Below are positions 7,487-14,956 of a stretch of DNA of 16,618 nt, in pieces. The notes under the pieces are model-generated. The model searched no databases. It saw only the letters and a list, made by a program, of their open reading frames with translations, and had not been told where the DNA came from. The stretch comes from Clostridiales bacterium (GTDB lineage Bacteria; Bacillota; Clostridia; Oscillospirales; Butyricicoccaceae), in NCBI GenBank assembly GCA_019420045.1, contig JAHZHY010000130.1, positions 2,338 to 18,955 of the forward strand. Direction: 5' to 3'. How positions within the stretch are numbered: the stretch's first letter is position 1; each line of letters opens with the position of its first letter. Both the position numbers and the translations under genes were made by a program.

Positions 7487-7514
7487 AGCTCCTCCTTCTT
7501 GGGGCACGGTATGT

Positions 7515-7534
7515 AAGAACCCATCCTGGTTCTT
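7515..7534. repeat. Inverted repeat between ftsK and the DUF4317 gene
   Basis: AAGAACC (7515-7521) pairs with GGTTCTT (7528-7534) across six bases. There is no T tract on either side, so it is not a standard terminator. It could be a leader hairpin of the DUF4317 gene or an mRNA-processing signal. No good promoter is seen in this 77-base gap. Confidence 0.4.
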
Positions 7535-7563
7535 CCTATGGTATCACATGATTTACGGGAAAA

Positions 7564-10497
7564 TCAGTCGCTTTGACGCAGCACCATTTCCCGCCATTCG
7601 TCCCGGGTGATCAGCACCTGCCGGGGCTTGGAGCCTTCAAAGGGTCCTACGATGCCCCGCTCTTCCATCTGATCCACCAGCCGGGCCGCCCGGGAATAAC
7701 CCAGCTTCAAGCGGCGCTGAAGCATGGACACCGAAGCCTGTCCGGTCTCCACCACCACCTCGATGGCCTTGGGGAGCATTTCGTCCTCTTCTTCCTCCCC
7801 ACCGCCAGAAGCAGCAGCACTGCCGTTGTCGGCCCCTTCGGCCTGGCGCTCGATGTGATCCATGACCTCCTGGGAATAATCCGGCGTGCCGGTCTTTTTC
7901 ACAAACTCCACCACCGCTTCGATCTCGCCGGTGGTGATAAAGCAGCCCTGCACACGCAAAGGCTTGGGCGCACCCAGAGGATTATAGAGCATATCGCCCC
8001 GCCCCAGCAGCTTTTCCGCACCGGTGGTATCCAGAATGATCCGGGATTCGATCTGGGAGGCCACGGCAAAGCTGATGCGGGAGGGGATGTTGGCTTTCAT
8101 AATGCCGGTGATGACATCGGCGGAGGGACGCTGGGTGGCGATGACCAGATGCATTCCGGCGGCCCGGGCCATCTGGGCAATGCGGACGATGGCATTTTCC
8201 ACTTCACTGGCTGCCACAAACATCAGGTCAGCCAGCTCGTCGATAACGATGACGATCTGAGGCAGCTTTTCCCCATCTTTTTCCTGGGCCACTTCGTTAT
8301 AAGCCTCCAGGTCCCGCACATTGTATTCGGAAAACAGCTTATAGCGGCGCATCATTTCCGCAACCGCCCAGTTGAGGGCTCCCGCCGCCTTCCGGGGATC
8401 GGTGACCACCGGGATGAGCAGATGGGGAATGCCGTTGTAGACCCCCAACTCGATCATTTTGGGGTCCACCATGATCAGGCGCACTTCCTGGGGGGTGGCC
8501 TTGTAGATCAGACTGATGAGCATGGAATTGATGCACACCGATTTACCGGAACCGGTGGTACCGGCGATGAGCATATGGGGCATCTTTTTGATATCGCCCA
8601 CCACATTGTGGCCGGTGATATCCTTGCCCACCGAAAAGCTGATCTTGGATTTGCTGCCGGTAAACTCCGGGGAATCGATGATATCCCGGATGGGCACCAG
8701 CTCCACATTTTTGTTGGGTACCTCAATGCCCACCGCCAATTTGTCGGGGATCATGGCAATACGCACGCTGGCCGCTCCCAGAGACAGGGCGATATCGTCG
8801 GACAGATTGGTCACCCGGGAGAATTTGGTCCCTCGTTTCAACTGCAGCTCATAACGGGTGACGGTAGGGCCTCGGGTGATATCCACCAAGGTGGCCTCCA
8901 CGCCGAAGCTCTTGAGGGTATCCACCAGCCGGGCGGAGTTTTCCGCCAGCTCCTGGGTGTGATCCATCTCCACGGTGCTGCCTTTGTTGAGCAGGCTCAC
9001 AGGGGGATAGAGATAGATATCCTTGGGGGTATATTCTTCCAGGGCCTCTTCCAGCACCTGCTGGCGCTTGTCGGCCTGTTCCGGATCTTTTTGGTCCCAT
9101 TCCGGGCCTTCCCTGCCCAAGGATTCCCGAGGCGATTGAGTAGCCGCCATGACCGCAGCGGCGGCCAGAGTTTCATCCCCGGCAAAAGAGGGCTGGGGCG
9201 CTTGTTCTGTATTTGAGGCAAAAGACTCTTCCTGCATTTTGGGGTTTTCCACTTCCGGCTCGTGAAAAACCGGAGCGGCAGGAACCTGGCAATCCTGCTC
9301 TTCTGCCTTGTCCACAGACTCCGCCAGTTCCTCTTCCTCCCAGGGCAGGCTCGATGCCTCTTCCGCCTGGAGCGCTGGAGAAAATGGAATAGGTTTCTCG
9401 GCCTGGGCCACTTCCTGCTTTCGCTCTTCTGCCTGGGCTGCGGCCTTGTACATCTGAGCCGCCTTTTTGGCTGCAAACTCCCGGGCCCTCTGAATGGCCG
9501 GGGGCACCACCGGTTCGCCCTGAGGCATCTCCGGGATCACCGGAGAGGGCACTTCTCCGCTTTTCACCGGCTGGGCCACCGTGGCTTCCGGCCGGTGCTT
9601 GGGCTGAGCGGCTCCGATCACCTGATCCGGTGTCTGCACATTGGGCGGAGAGATGGAAATGGGTTCCCCTTTGGGATAATCCGGCTCCTGGGGCTTGCCC
9701 ACAGGAATGTCGATGTTCTTCCGTTTTCCGCCGAACAGCCCTCCCAGCACCGACGAGCGGGCTGGAGCAGCCTGCTGGGGCATGGGAGCCGGAGCGGGAG
9801 GAGGCTGAGGTGCTGCCTGTGCCTTTTTCCGGCTGCGGGGCCGTTCTTCCTCTTCGTCCTCTTCCTCGGGGGGCAGGTCACGCACCCGCTCAAAGAGCAT
9901 GGAAAGGCTGGTGTTGGTGGAGATCAACAGACAGATTACCCCTGCCAGGAAGATCACCACAATGGCTCCTGCATCGGAGAGAGCCGCCGACAAAAACATA
10001 GCCAGCCCACCGGACAAAAGGCCCCCAGAGGTACGGGAAGCGCCGGTGAGGCACAAATCGATGAGCCCGTCCATGGTCAGAGGAAATTCCCTGGCGCAGA
10101 GGAAAATATGAGCAGCGCTGCCCCACAACACCGGAAGCAGCAGAGCGCAGAACACCCGCAAACGCACCTTTCCCCGGCGCTTTATGATAAAGAGCCCTGC
10201 GGCAAAGAGCAGACAGAAGGGCAGAAGCACGAAACCGGTGCCGATCAGCCCGCCGATGCCCTTTTCCAGCCACAAAAGCAAAAAGCCGGTGACCCGCAGC
10301 AGGCTGAGAAAGCAGAGCACCGCCACGGCGGCACAGACTCCGGCATAGATCTCCCGCCGGGCTGCCACCTGCTGCCGGGTGGGCTTTTTCTTTTTGCTTC
10401 TGCTTCCACTTCGGCTGGTTGAGGAAGAGGAAGTGCTCCGCTTTTTCCCTCCGCCGGAGGATGATGATGAAGTTTTTCGATTCTGGGTATTGGCCAA
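7564..10497 (-). CDS. ftsK: DNA translocase FtsK/SpoIIIE
   Basis: This 977-residue translocase pumps double-stranded DNA through the division or sporulation septum. An N-terminal Ser/Lys-rich tail (1-45) precedes four to five membrane segments (about 50-195). A long linker rich in Pro, Glu, Ala and Gln (about 200-490) is followed by the alpha/beta motor (about 490-880), with Walker A GTTGSGKS (646-653, Lys652) and Walker B IVIVIDELAD near 745. The C-terminal gamma winged helix (about 905-965), which reads DNA polarity, is intact. The start is TTG at 10497. An in-frame TGA lies just upstream, and AGGTGATC, an extended match to the 16S rRNA tail, precedes it. It follows tepA and ylzJ, as spoIIIE does in Bacillus, but has its own upstream terminator and probable promoter. 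Confidence 0.96.
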   Translation of the reverse strand: MANTQNRKTSSSSSGGGKKRSTSSSSTSRSGSRSKKKKPTRQQVAARREIYAGVCAAVAVLCFLSLLRVTGFLLLWLEKGIGGLIGTGFVLLPFCLLFAAGLFIIKRRGKVRLRVFCALLLPVLWGSAAHIFLCAREFPLTMDGLIDLCLTGASRTSGGLLSGGLAMFLSAALSDAGAIVVIFLAGVICLLISTNTSLSMLFERVRDLPPEEEDEEEERPRSRKKAQAAPQPPPAPAPMPQQAAPARSSVLGGLFGGKRKNIDIPVGKPQEPDYPKGEPISISPPNVQTPDQVIGAAQPKHRPEATVAQPVKSGEVPSPVIPEMPQGEPVVPPAIQRAREFAAKKAAQMYKAAAQAEERKQEVAQAEKPIPFSPALQAEEASSLPWEEEELAESVDKAEEQDCQVPAAPVFHEPEVENPKMQEESFASNTEQAPQPSFAGDETLAAAAVMAATQSPRESLGREGPEWDQKDPEQADKRQQVLEEALEEYTPKDIYLYPPVSLLNKGSTVEMDHTQELAENSARLVDTLKSFGVEATLVDITRGPTVTRYELQLKRGTKFSRVTNLSDDIALSLGAASVRIAMIPDKLAVGIEVPNKNVELVPIRDIIDSPEFTGSKSKISFSVGKDITGHNVVGDIKKMPHMLIAGTTGSGKSVCINSMLISLIYKATPQEVRLIMVDPKMIELGVYNGIPHLLIPVVTDPRKAAGALNWAVAEMMRRYKLFSEYNVRDLEAYNEVAQEKDGEKLPQIVIVIDELADLMFVAASEVENAIVRIAQMARAAGMHLVIATQRPSADVITGIMKANIPSRISFAVASQIESRIILDTTGAEKLLGRGDMLYNPLGAPKPLRVQGCFITTGEIEAVVEFVKKTGTPDYSQEVMDHIERQAEGADNGSAAASGGGEEEEDEMLPKAIEVVVETGQASVSMLQRRLKLGYSRAARLVDQMEERGIVGPFEGSKPRQVLITRDEWREMVLRQSD

Positions 10498-10543
10498 CTG
10501 TGATCACCTGTACTTTATTTTTGCGTATAACATTGCAGGATAC

Positions 10544-10552
10544 AGTATAGCA
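10544..10552 (-). promoter_or_regulatory. Probable extended -10 promoter of ftsK
   Basis: On the minus strand TGC followed by TATACT fits an extended -10 element (TGn plus five of six bases). No good -35 lies at the usual distance, which fits extended -10 promoters. It sits between the ylzJ terminator and the ftsK TTG, giving a leader of about 40 bases. Confidence 0.5.
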
Positions 10553-10562
10553 CATTTGTTTC

Positions 10563-10584
10563 AAAAAAGACAGTCCGTCTTTGA
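10563..10584 (-). terminator. Weak second hairpin after ylzJ
   Basis: On the minus strand CAAAGAC-GGACT-GTCTTTTTTG forms a 6-bp stem with a U6 tail, just downstream of the main ylzJ terminator. It may act as a back-up terminator. The stem is A/T-rich and weak, so the call is tentative. Confidence 0.35.
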
Positions 10585-10586
10585 CG

Positions 10587-10624
10587 AAAAAAGTCCCGCC
10601 TGGCCGAGCCAGACGGGACTTTTT
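10587..10624 (-). terminator. Intrinsic terminator of the tepA-ylzJ unit
   Basis: GTCCCG-C-CTGGC (10593-10604) pairs with GCCAG-A-CGGGAC (10608-10619), extended by A and T tracts. The single imperfect pair becomes G-U on the minus transcript, and the U6 tail is on the minus strand. The stem overlaps the ylzJ stop codon. Confidence 0.9.
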
Positions 10625-10808
10625 ATTGAATTTCCAGCTGAGAAAGAGAAAGATAGGCATTGAGATCGGTGGTATAAAGTCTGCCCAGGCGGGGCCGTCC
10701 ATACTGGTCCACATGGATCTCTGCCATGGCTCCTCCATATCGGGCCTGCTCCGGCTTGCTGTACTCACTGGGGAAGATCTGATCCTCCGGAATGATGGTG
10801 TGCAGCAT
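10623..10808 (-). CDS. ylzJ: YlzJ-like family protein
   Basis: This 61-residue protein begins MLHTIIPEDQIFPSE, a pattern known from YlzJ of Bacillus, where the gene lies between tepA and spoIIIE. The same order here confirms the call. Its function is unknown. The ATG at 10808 follows GGAGGG and overlaps the 3' end of tepA by 44 bases in another frame, so translation of the two is probably coupled. It has no membrane segment or signal peptide. The gene ends inside a strong terminator. Confidence 0.85.
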   Translation of the reverse strand: MLHTIIPEDQIFPSEYSKPEQARYGGAMAEIHVDQYGRPRLGRLYTTDLNAYLSLSQLEIQ

Positions 10809-11481
10809 GAGTTTCCCTCCCTTTTTCCTCGTCGATCATGGCATGGAGACATTCCAATGCATCGCTGAGACTTCCCAGGCTGTCGATGAGGCCGATGTCC
10901 ACCGCGTCTTTGCCATAGACCACGCTGCCCACATCGGTGGTCAACTCTCCGGTTTTCATCATCAGCTTGCGGAAGTCCTCTGCGGACACATGGCTGTTTT
11001 CCACCACAAAATCCACGATCCGATCCTGAATCTTTTCAAAATAGGTCATGGTCTGGGGCACACCGATCACCGTGCCGCTGAGCCGCACCGGGTGCACCGT
11101 CATGGAAGCAGTGGGCGCGATAAAGCTCTTCTGGGCCGAAACAGCCAGAGGCACACCGATGGAGTGGCCGCCTCCCAGCACCAGGGAAACAGTGGGCTTT
11201 TTCATTCCGGCGATGAGCTCAGCAATGGCCAACCCGGCTTCCACATCCCCGCCCACGGTGTTGAGCAGGATCAGCAGCCCGTCGATCTCATCGCTTTCCT
11301 CGATGGCCGCCAGCTGGGGCATCACATGCTCATATTTGGTGGTCTTGTTCTGGGGCGGCAGGATCATGTGCCCCTCCACCTGCCCTACAATGGTAAGGCA
11401 GTGGATGGACGACTTCTTCTTGTCGCTTTCCAAAGTGAGAGAGCCGATCTGGCGGATGGCATCCATCTGTTCTTCCGGCAC
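10765..11481 (-). CDS. tepA: ClpP-like serine protease TepA (translocation-enhancing protein)
   Basis: This 238-residue ClpP-fold protease belongs to the TepA group, which has been linked to protein export in Bacillus. The likely catalytic Ser107 lies in GGGHSIGVPLAVS and His130 in SMTVHPVR, with the glycine-rich NTVGGDV segment (74-80) for the oxyanion. No signal peptide is visible. The GTG at 11481 is chosen because AGGAGGG lies just before it and it gives a length like that of Bacillus TepA (about 245). A longer frame to a GTG at 11589 would have to translate through the terminator at 11541-11574. The C-terminal tail is His-rich (HAAHHH, 225-230) and overlaps ylzJ. No clear promoter is seen in the short gap upstream. 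Confidence 0.9.
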   Translation of the reverse strand: MPEEQMDAIRQIGSLTLESDKKKSSIHCLTIVGQVEGHMILPPQNKTTKYEHVMPQLAAIEESDEIDGLLILLNTVGGDVEAGLAIAELIAGMKKPTVSLVLGGGHSIGVPLAVSAQKSFIAPTASMTVHPVRLSGTVIGVPQTMTYFEKIQDRIVDFVVENSHVSAEDFRKLMMKTGELTTDVGSVVYGKDAVDIGLIDSLGSLSDALECLHAMIDEEKGRETHAAHHHSGGSDLPQ

Positions 11482-11540
11482 TTTTCCCTCCTGCTCTTCC
11501 CCTTGCTGATGGTTTTTGATGGTATATTCTTTTTTGTTCA

Positions 11541-11574
11541 AAAAAACACCCCTGGGCTCAGTGTGCCCAGGGGT
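11541..11574 (-). terminator. Intrinsic terminator of the prfA-ppa-sua5/coaE operon
   Basis: ACCCCTGGGC (11548-11557) pairs perfectly with GCCCAGGGGT (11565-11574) around a 7-base loop. On the minus strand the stem is followed by G and then U6. There is no T tract on the plus side. It separates the operon from tepA. Confidence 0.92.
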
Positions 11575-11589
11575 ATTCAAACTATGCAC

Positions 11590-13230
11590 TTATTTTTTCT
11601 CTGCTTCTTCCATCTGGGGCAGGCTCTCCTTCAGATTCCGGCAAAGAGCCTCCTCGTCCCCATCGTTTTCGATGAGGATATCGCACAGAGCCTCATAGAA
11701 CTGCCGGTCCGGCTGGGAGGCCAGACGGATGCGGGCCTGTTCGGGGCTGATGCCGTCCCGGCGGACGATCCGTTCGGTGAGGGCCGGTTCGGGAGCCACC
11801 ACACCGATGACAAAGTCGCACACATGGTCCAGGCCGCTTTCATACAAAAGGGGCACATCCAGACCGATACGGCTGCATCCCTGACTGGTAAGCACCCGGA
11901 TGCGGCGGCGGATTTCCCGCTTCACCGCCGGATGAGTGATGGCATTGAGCCGGCGCAGCTCCATCCGGTCTTCAAAGACAATATGGCTGAGGGCCTTCCG
12001 GTCCACTGTGCCGTCGGGGCCAGCCACAGCGGGGAACTGGTTGAGGACCGTGCGGGTCAGGTTCCGGTCCAGCTTGAGCAGCTGATGATACACCTGGTCG
12101 GCGTCAATGATCTGCCAACCCATCTGCTGGAGACAGGCGCCCACACTGCTCTTGCCGCTGCCCGAAGTACCGGTGATGCCCACTACCTGGAATTTCACCG
12201 GATGCACCACCTGGAATCCTGCCGCTTTGTGGATGCGGTTGCTCACAGCCAGCCCTTCCCCAAAGGGACGGGGAGCCTGAGCCAGAATCCGCTGGCAGGA
12301 AGTGGCGTCCAGATCCCGCAGGGCGGCAAAAAGCTGCTGACCCTGGGCCTGCTTGTCGCAGGAAGGACCATAAGTGCGCACAGGGCCCTTTTCATCGTCA
12401 TAGAAATCGTGGTATTCGTCAAAGCACAGCACCGCGTCATGGGGCTGCATCTCCTGCTCGATGGCCCGGGCAGTCACATCGGGTGCGCCCACAAAGAGCA
12501 GCACCGGCGCTTTGGGCGCATAGTGGCGGTACTTCATCCCAGGGGAGCGCACCGGCTGGCCGGGGGCCACCTCGTGAAACACCGCTTCGTCGATCTCCAC
12601 ATTCTTCCCCAGCACCCGCTTCAGCTGTTTCTGAGTGATGGCGCCGGGACGGAGAATCCGGGGCACATCCCCGGTCATGTCCACCACGGTAGACTCCACG
12701 CCCACCGAACACTCGCCTCCATCCAGCACCGCTTCGATCCGGCCTTTCATGTCTTCCATCACATGATGGGCCGCAGTGGGGCTGGGTTTTCCCGAGCGGT
12801 TGGCCGAAGGAGCCGCCAGAGGCACGCCTGCGGCGCGAATCACATCCCGGGCCGCAGGATGCTGAGGCATCCGGATGGCCACTGTCTCCAGCCCGGCGGT
12901 GATTTCCTGAGGTACCCGGGGGCTTTTGCGAAATACCATGGTCAAAGGACCAGGCCAAAAAGCCTGGGCCAACTTTTCCGCCATGGGAGGCACCTGCTCC
13001 ACCAGGGGCGGCAGATCCTCCAAAGAGGTGATATGCACGATGAGAGGATTGTCCTGGGGCCGGCCTTTGGCTTCAAAAATTTTGCTCACCGCCTGCCCGC
13101 TGGTAGCGTCGGCGGCCAGGCCATAAACTGTTTCAGTGGGGATGGCCACAATGCCTCCCCGACGGAGGATCTCCCCCGCCCGCTGCACATCTTCCTGTTC
13201 ATTTGCCTTCAAAAGCAGTGTTTCCATCAT
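11590..13230 (-). CDS. sua5-coaE: Fusion of threonylcarbamoyl-AMP synthase (Sua5) and dephospho-CoA kinase (CoaE)
   Basis: One 546-residue frame encodes two full enzymes. Residues 1-344 are Sua5: the YrdC domain has PTETVYGL (31-38), KGRPQDNP (55-62) and a PSANRSGKPSPT loop. The SPGMKYRHYAPKAP linker (about 228-242) and the Sua5 C-terminal domain follow. It makes threonylcarbamoyl-AMP from threonine, bicarbonate and ATP for tRNA t6A. Residues 345-546 are CoaE: P-loop GTSGSGKSS (Lys360), DAD (376-378) and DVPLLYESGL (458-467). It phosphorylates dephospho-CoA in the last step of CoA synthesis. Each half has normal length, with almost no linker. The ATG at 13230 follows AAGGAG. A GTG at residue 345 (12196-12198), preceded by AGGTGG, could also start CoaE alone. 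It lies 35 bases after ppa. Confidence 0.9.
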   Translation of the reverse strand: MMETLLLKANEQEDVQRAGEILRRGGIVAIPTETVYGLAADATSGQAVSKIFEAKGRPQDNPLIVHITSLEDLPPLVEQVPPMAEKLAQAFWPGPLTMVFRKSPRVPQEITAGLETVAIRMPQHPAARDVIRAAGVPLAAPSANRSGKPSPTAAHHVMEDMKGRIEAVLDGGECSVGVESTVVDMTGDVPRILRPGAITQKQLKRVLGKNVEIDEAVFHEVAPGQPVRSPGMKYRHYAPKAPVLLFVGAPDVTARAIEQEMQPHDAVLCFDEYHDFYDDEKGPVRTYGPSCDKQAQGQQLFAALRDLDATSCQRILAQAPRPFGEGLAVSNRIHKAAGFQVVHPVKFQVVGITGTSGSGKSSVGACLQQMGWQIIDADQVYHQLLKLDRNLTRTVLNQFPAVAGPDGTVDRKALSHIVFEDRMELRRLNAITHPAVKREIRRRIRVLTSQGCSRIGLDVPLLYESGLDHVCDFVIGVVAPEPALTERIVRRDGISPEQARIRLASQPDRQFYEALCDILIENDGDEEALCRNLKESLPQMEEAEKK

Positions 13231-13265
13231 GTTCTGACTCCTTCCGCTGGCCCCGGTAGTGGATT

Positions 13266-13805
13266 TTATTCCATTCTTCCGCAAAAATGACACTCGTAGG
13301 TATACAAAGTCTCCCGAATGATCTGCAAAGCCGCTTCCCGGCCCAGAGTGTTGCTCAAAGTGGTGTTTTTATGTTCCAGACTCTTATACACCTCAAAGAA
13401 ATTGGCGATCTCATTGAGGATATGAGGAGGAAGCTGGTTCACATCCTGATAGTAATTCCAGGTAGGGTCCTCCAAGGGAATGGCGATGATCTTGTCGTCA
13501 TATTCCTCCCCGTCCACCATGCGCACCACCCCGATGGGGTAGCACTCCACTTCCACCAGCGGATCCAGGGTCTCGCTGCACAGCACCAGCACATCCAGCG
13601 GGTCGCCGTCATCGGCATAGGTGCGGGGAATGAAGCCGTAGTTGGCCGGGTAGTGGGTGGAGGTATAAAGAATCCGATCCAGGCGCAAAAGGCCGGTGCG
13701 CTTATCCAGCTCGTACTTTTTCTTGCTGCCTGCCGGGATCTCGATCACTGCCATGAACTTTTCGGGTTTGATGCTGCCTGGGTCGATGTCATGCCAAATA
13801 TTCAT
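13266..13805 (-). CDS. ppa: Inorganic pyrophosphatase, family I
   Basis: This 179-residue soluble enzyme hydrolyses pyrophosphate to phosphate. It has the family signature DGDPLD (66-71), which supplies metal-binding aspartates, plus the IEIPAGSKKKYE segment (21-32) that contributes Glu22 and Lys30. The length fits bacterial family I enzymes (about 165-180). The ATG at 13805 follows AAAGGAAG; an in-frame GTG nine bases upstream is less well placed. The C-terminus ends in CHFCGRME, so two cysteines lie in a CxxC pattern near the end, which I do not recall as a family feature. It sits between prfA and the Sua5-CoaE gene; Sua5 releases pyrophosphate, so the pairing makes metabolic sense. Confidence 0.94.
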   Translation of the reverse strand: MNIWHDIDPGSIKPEKFMAVIEIPAGSKKKYELDKRTGLLRLDRILYTSTHYPANYGFIPRTYADDGDPLDVLVLCSETLDPLVEVECYPIGVVRMVDGEEYDDKIIAIPLEDPTWNYYQDVNQLPPHILNEIANFFEVYKSLEHKNTTLSNTLGREAALQIIRETLYTYECHFCGRME

Positions 13806-13858
13806 TCGATACACTTCCTTTATTCTATGCCGGCTTTGTCTCTTTCATCACCGGTTCT

Positions 13859-14929
13859 TTATTCTTCTGTCCCCGCCCGCAGCTTTTCCGCCTGATCGGC
13901 GGCGATGAGAGCGTCGATGATCTCGTCCAGATCCCCGTCCAGCACGGCGTCCAGCCGGTGGAGGGTCAGGCCGATGCGGTGATCGGTGACCCGGCCCTGG
14001 GGATAGTTATAGGTGCGCACCCGCTCGCTCCGGTCGCCGGAACCAACCTGGCTGCGCCGCTCGCTGGCCCGCTCCTTGTCCAGGGCCTGCTGCTGCATCT
14101 CATACAGCTTGGTGCGCAGAATTTTCATGGCTCTGTCCCGGTTTTTGTGCTGACTGCGCTCATCCTGGCATTCCACCACCAGCCCGGTGGGAATATGGGT
14201 GATGCGGATGGCCGACTCGGTCTTGTTTACATGCTGACCGCCGGCGCCGCCGGAACGGTAGGTATCGATCTGCAGATCACCGGGATCGATCTCCACTTCC
14301 ACCTCTTCGGCTTCGGGCAGAACGGCCACCGTGGCCGCCGAGGTGTGGATGCGCCCGGAGGACTCGGTCTCCGGCACCCGCTGCACCCGATGGGTGCCGC
14401 TTTCAAACTTGAAGCGGGAAAAGGCGCCTGCACCCCGCACTTCAAAACTGATTTCCTTGATGCCTCCCAGCTCGGTCTCATTGCTGCTGAGCACTTCCAC
14501 TGTATAACGCTTCCGTTCTGCGTACATGGAGTACATCCGGAAGAGAGAATGGGCAAACAGCGCCGCTTCCTCTCCGCCCACGCCGCCGCGGATCTCCACG
14601 ATGACATTCTTATCGTCGTTTTCATCTTTGGGCAAAAGGAGCAGGCGGATCTGCTGTTCCAGCTCTTCCAGACGGTCTTTGCTTTCTTCAAACTCCGCCT
14701 GGGCCAGCTCCCGCATCTCTCCCTCTTCGCTGTGCATCAGCTCCTGGGCATCCTCCATGTCCTTCTGGGTACGGCGGTAAGCCCGATAGGCCTCCACCAC
14801 CGGGGTCAGCTCCTTCTGCTCTTTCAGCAGACGGGCCGCCTTTTCCGGATCGGCATACAGATCGCCCTGAGCCAGCGCTTCTTCCAGCTCTCCAAATCGT
14901 TTTTCCACAAGTTCCAGCTTTTCAAGCAT
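13859..14929 (-). CDS. prfA: Peptide chain release factor 1
   Basis: This 356-residue protein is RF1, which recognises UAA and UAG and triggers peptide release. The GGQ motif at 230-232 lies in [17 protein letters not shown]. The codon-reading tripeptide of RF1 (PxT) appears as Pro186-Glu187-Thr188, within [15 protein letters not shown]. It has full length and the expected order: a helical N-terminal domain (about 1-100), then domains 2-4. The ATG at 14929 has a weak, distant AAAGGA. It lies 27 bases after the ECF S component gene and 53 bases before ppa. The methyltransferase gene prmC, which modifies the GGQ glutamine and often follows prfA in Firmicutes, is not here. Confidence 0.97.
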   Translation of the reverse strand: MLEKLELVEKRFGELEEALAQGDLYADPEKAARLLKEQKELTPVVEAYRAYRRTQKDMEDAQELMHSEEGEMRELAQAEFEESKDRLEELEQQIRLLLLPKDENDDKNVIVEIRGGVGGEEAALFAHSLFRMYSMYAERKRYTVEVLSSNETELGGIKEISFEVRGAGAFSRFKFESGTHRVQRVPETESSGRIHTSAATVAVLPEAEEVEVEIDPGDLQIDTYRSGGAGGQHVNKTESAIRITHIPTGLVVECQDERSQHKNRDRAMKILRTKLYEMQQQALDKERASERRSQVGSGDRSERVRTYNYPQGRVTDHRIGLTLHRLDAVLDGDLDEIIDALIAADQAEKLRAGTEE

Positions 14930-14956
14930 ACTTTTCTTTTTCCTTTATCTTTATGA

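Noticed and set aside
6368..7516. 382-codon plus-strand frame opposite the DUF4317 gene
   Set aside because: It is almost coextensive with the DUF4317 gene, which has the ribosome site and family match; this frame has neither.
7573..10422. Long plus-strand frames opposite ftsK
   Set aside because: They mirror the ftsK codons, giving His/Gly/Leu-rich sequence without domains or ribosome sites.
11482..11589. N-terminal extension of TepA to a GTG at 11589
   Set aside because: It would translate through a strong terminator stem and has no ribosome site. The GTG at 11481 has AGGAGGG and gives a normal length.
10792..13290. 832-codon open frame on the plus strand
   Set aside because: It is antisense to tepA and the Sua5-CoaE gene and spans their terminator. 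The sense frames carry clear enzyme motifs, so this is a shadow.
13231..13293. N-terminal extension of the Sua5-CoaE protein to a GTG at 13293
   Set aside because: The extension overlaps the end of ppa and reads through the ribosome site AAGGAG at 13238-13243, which serves the ATG at 13230.
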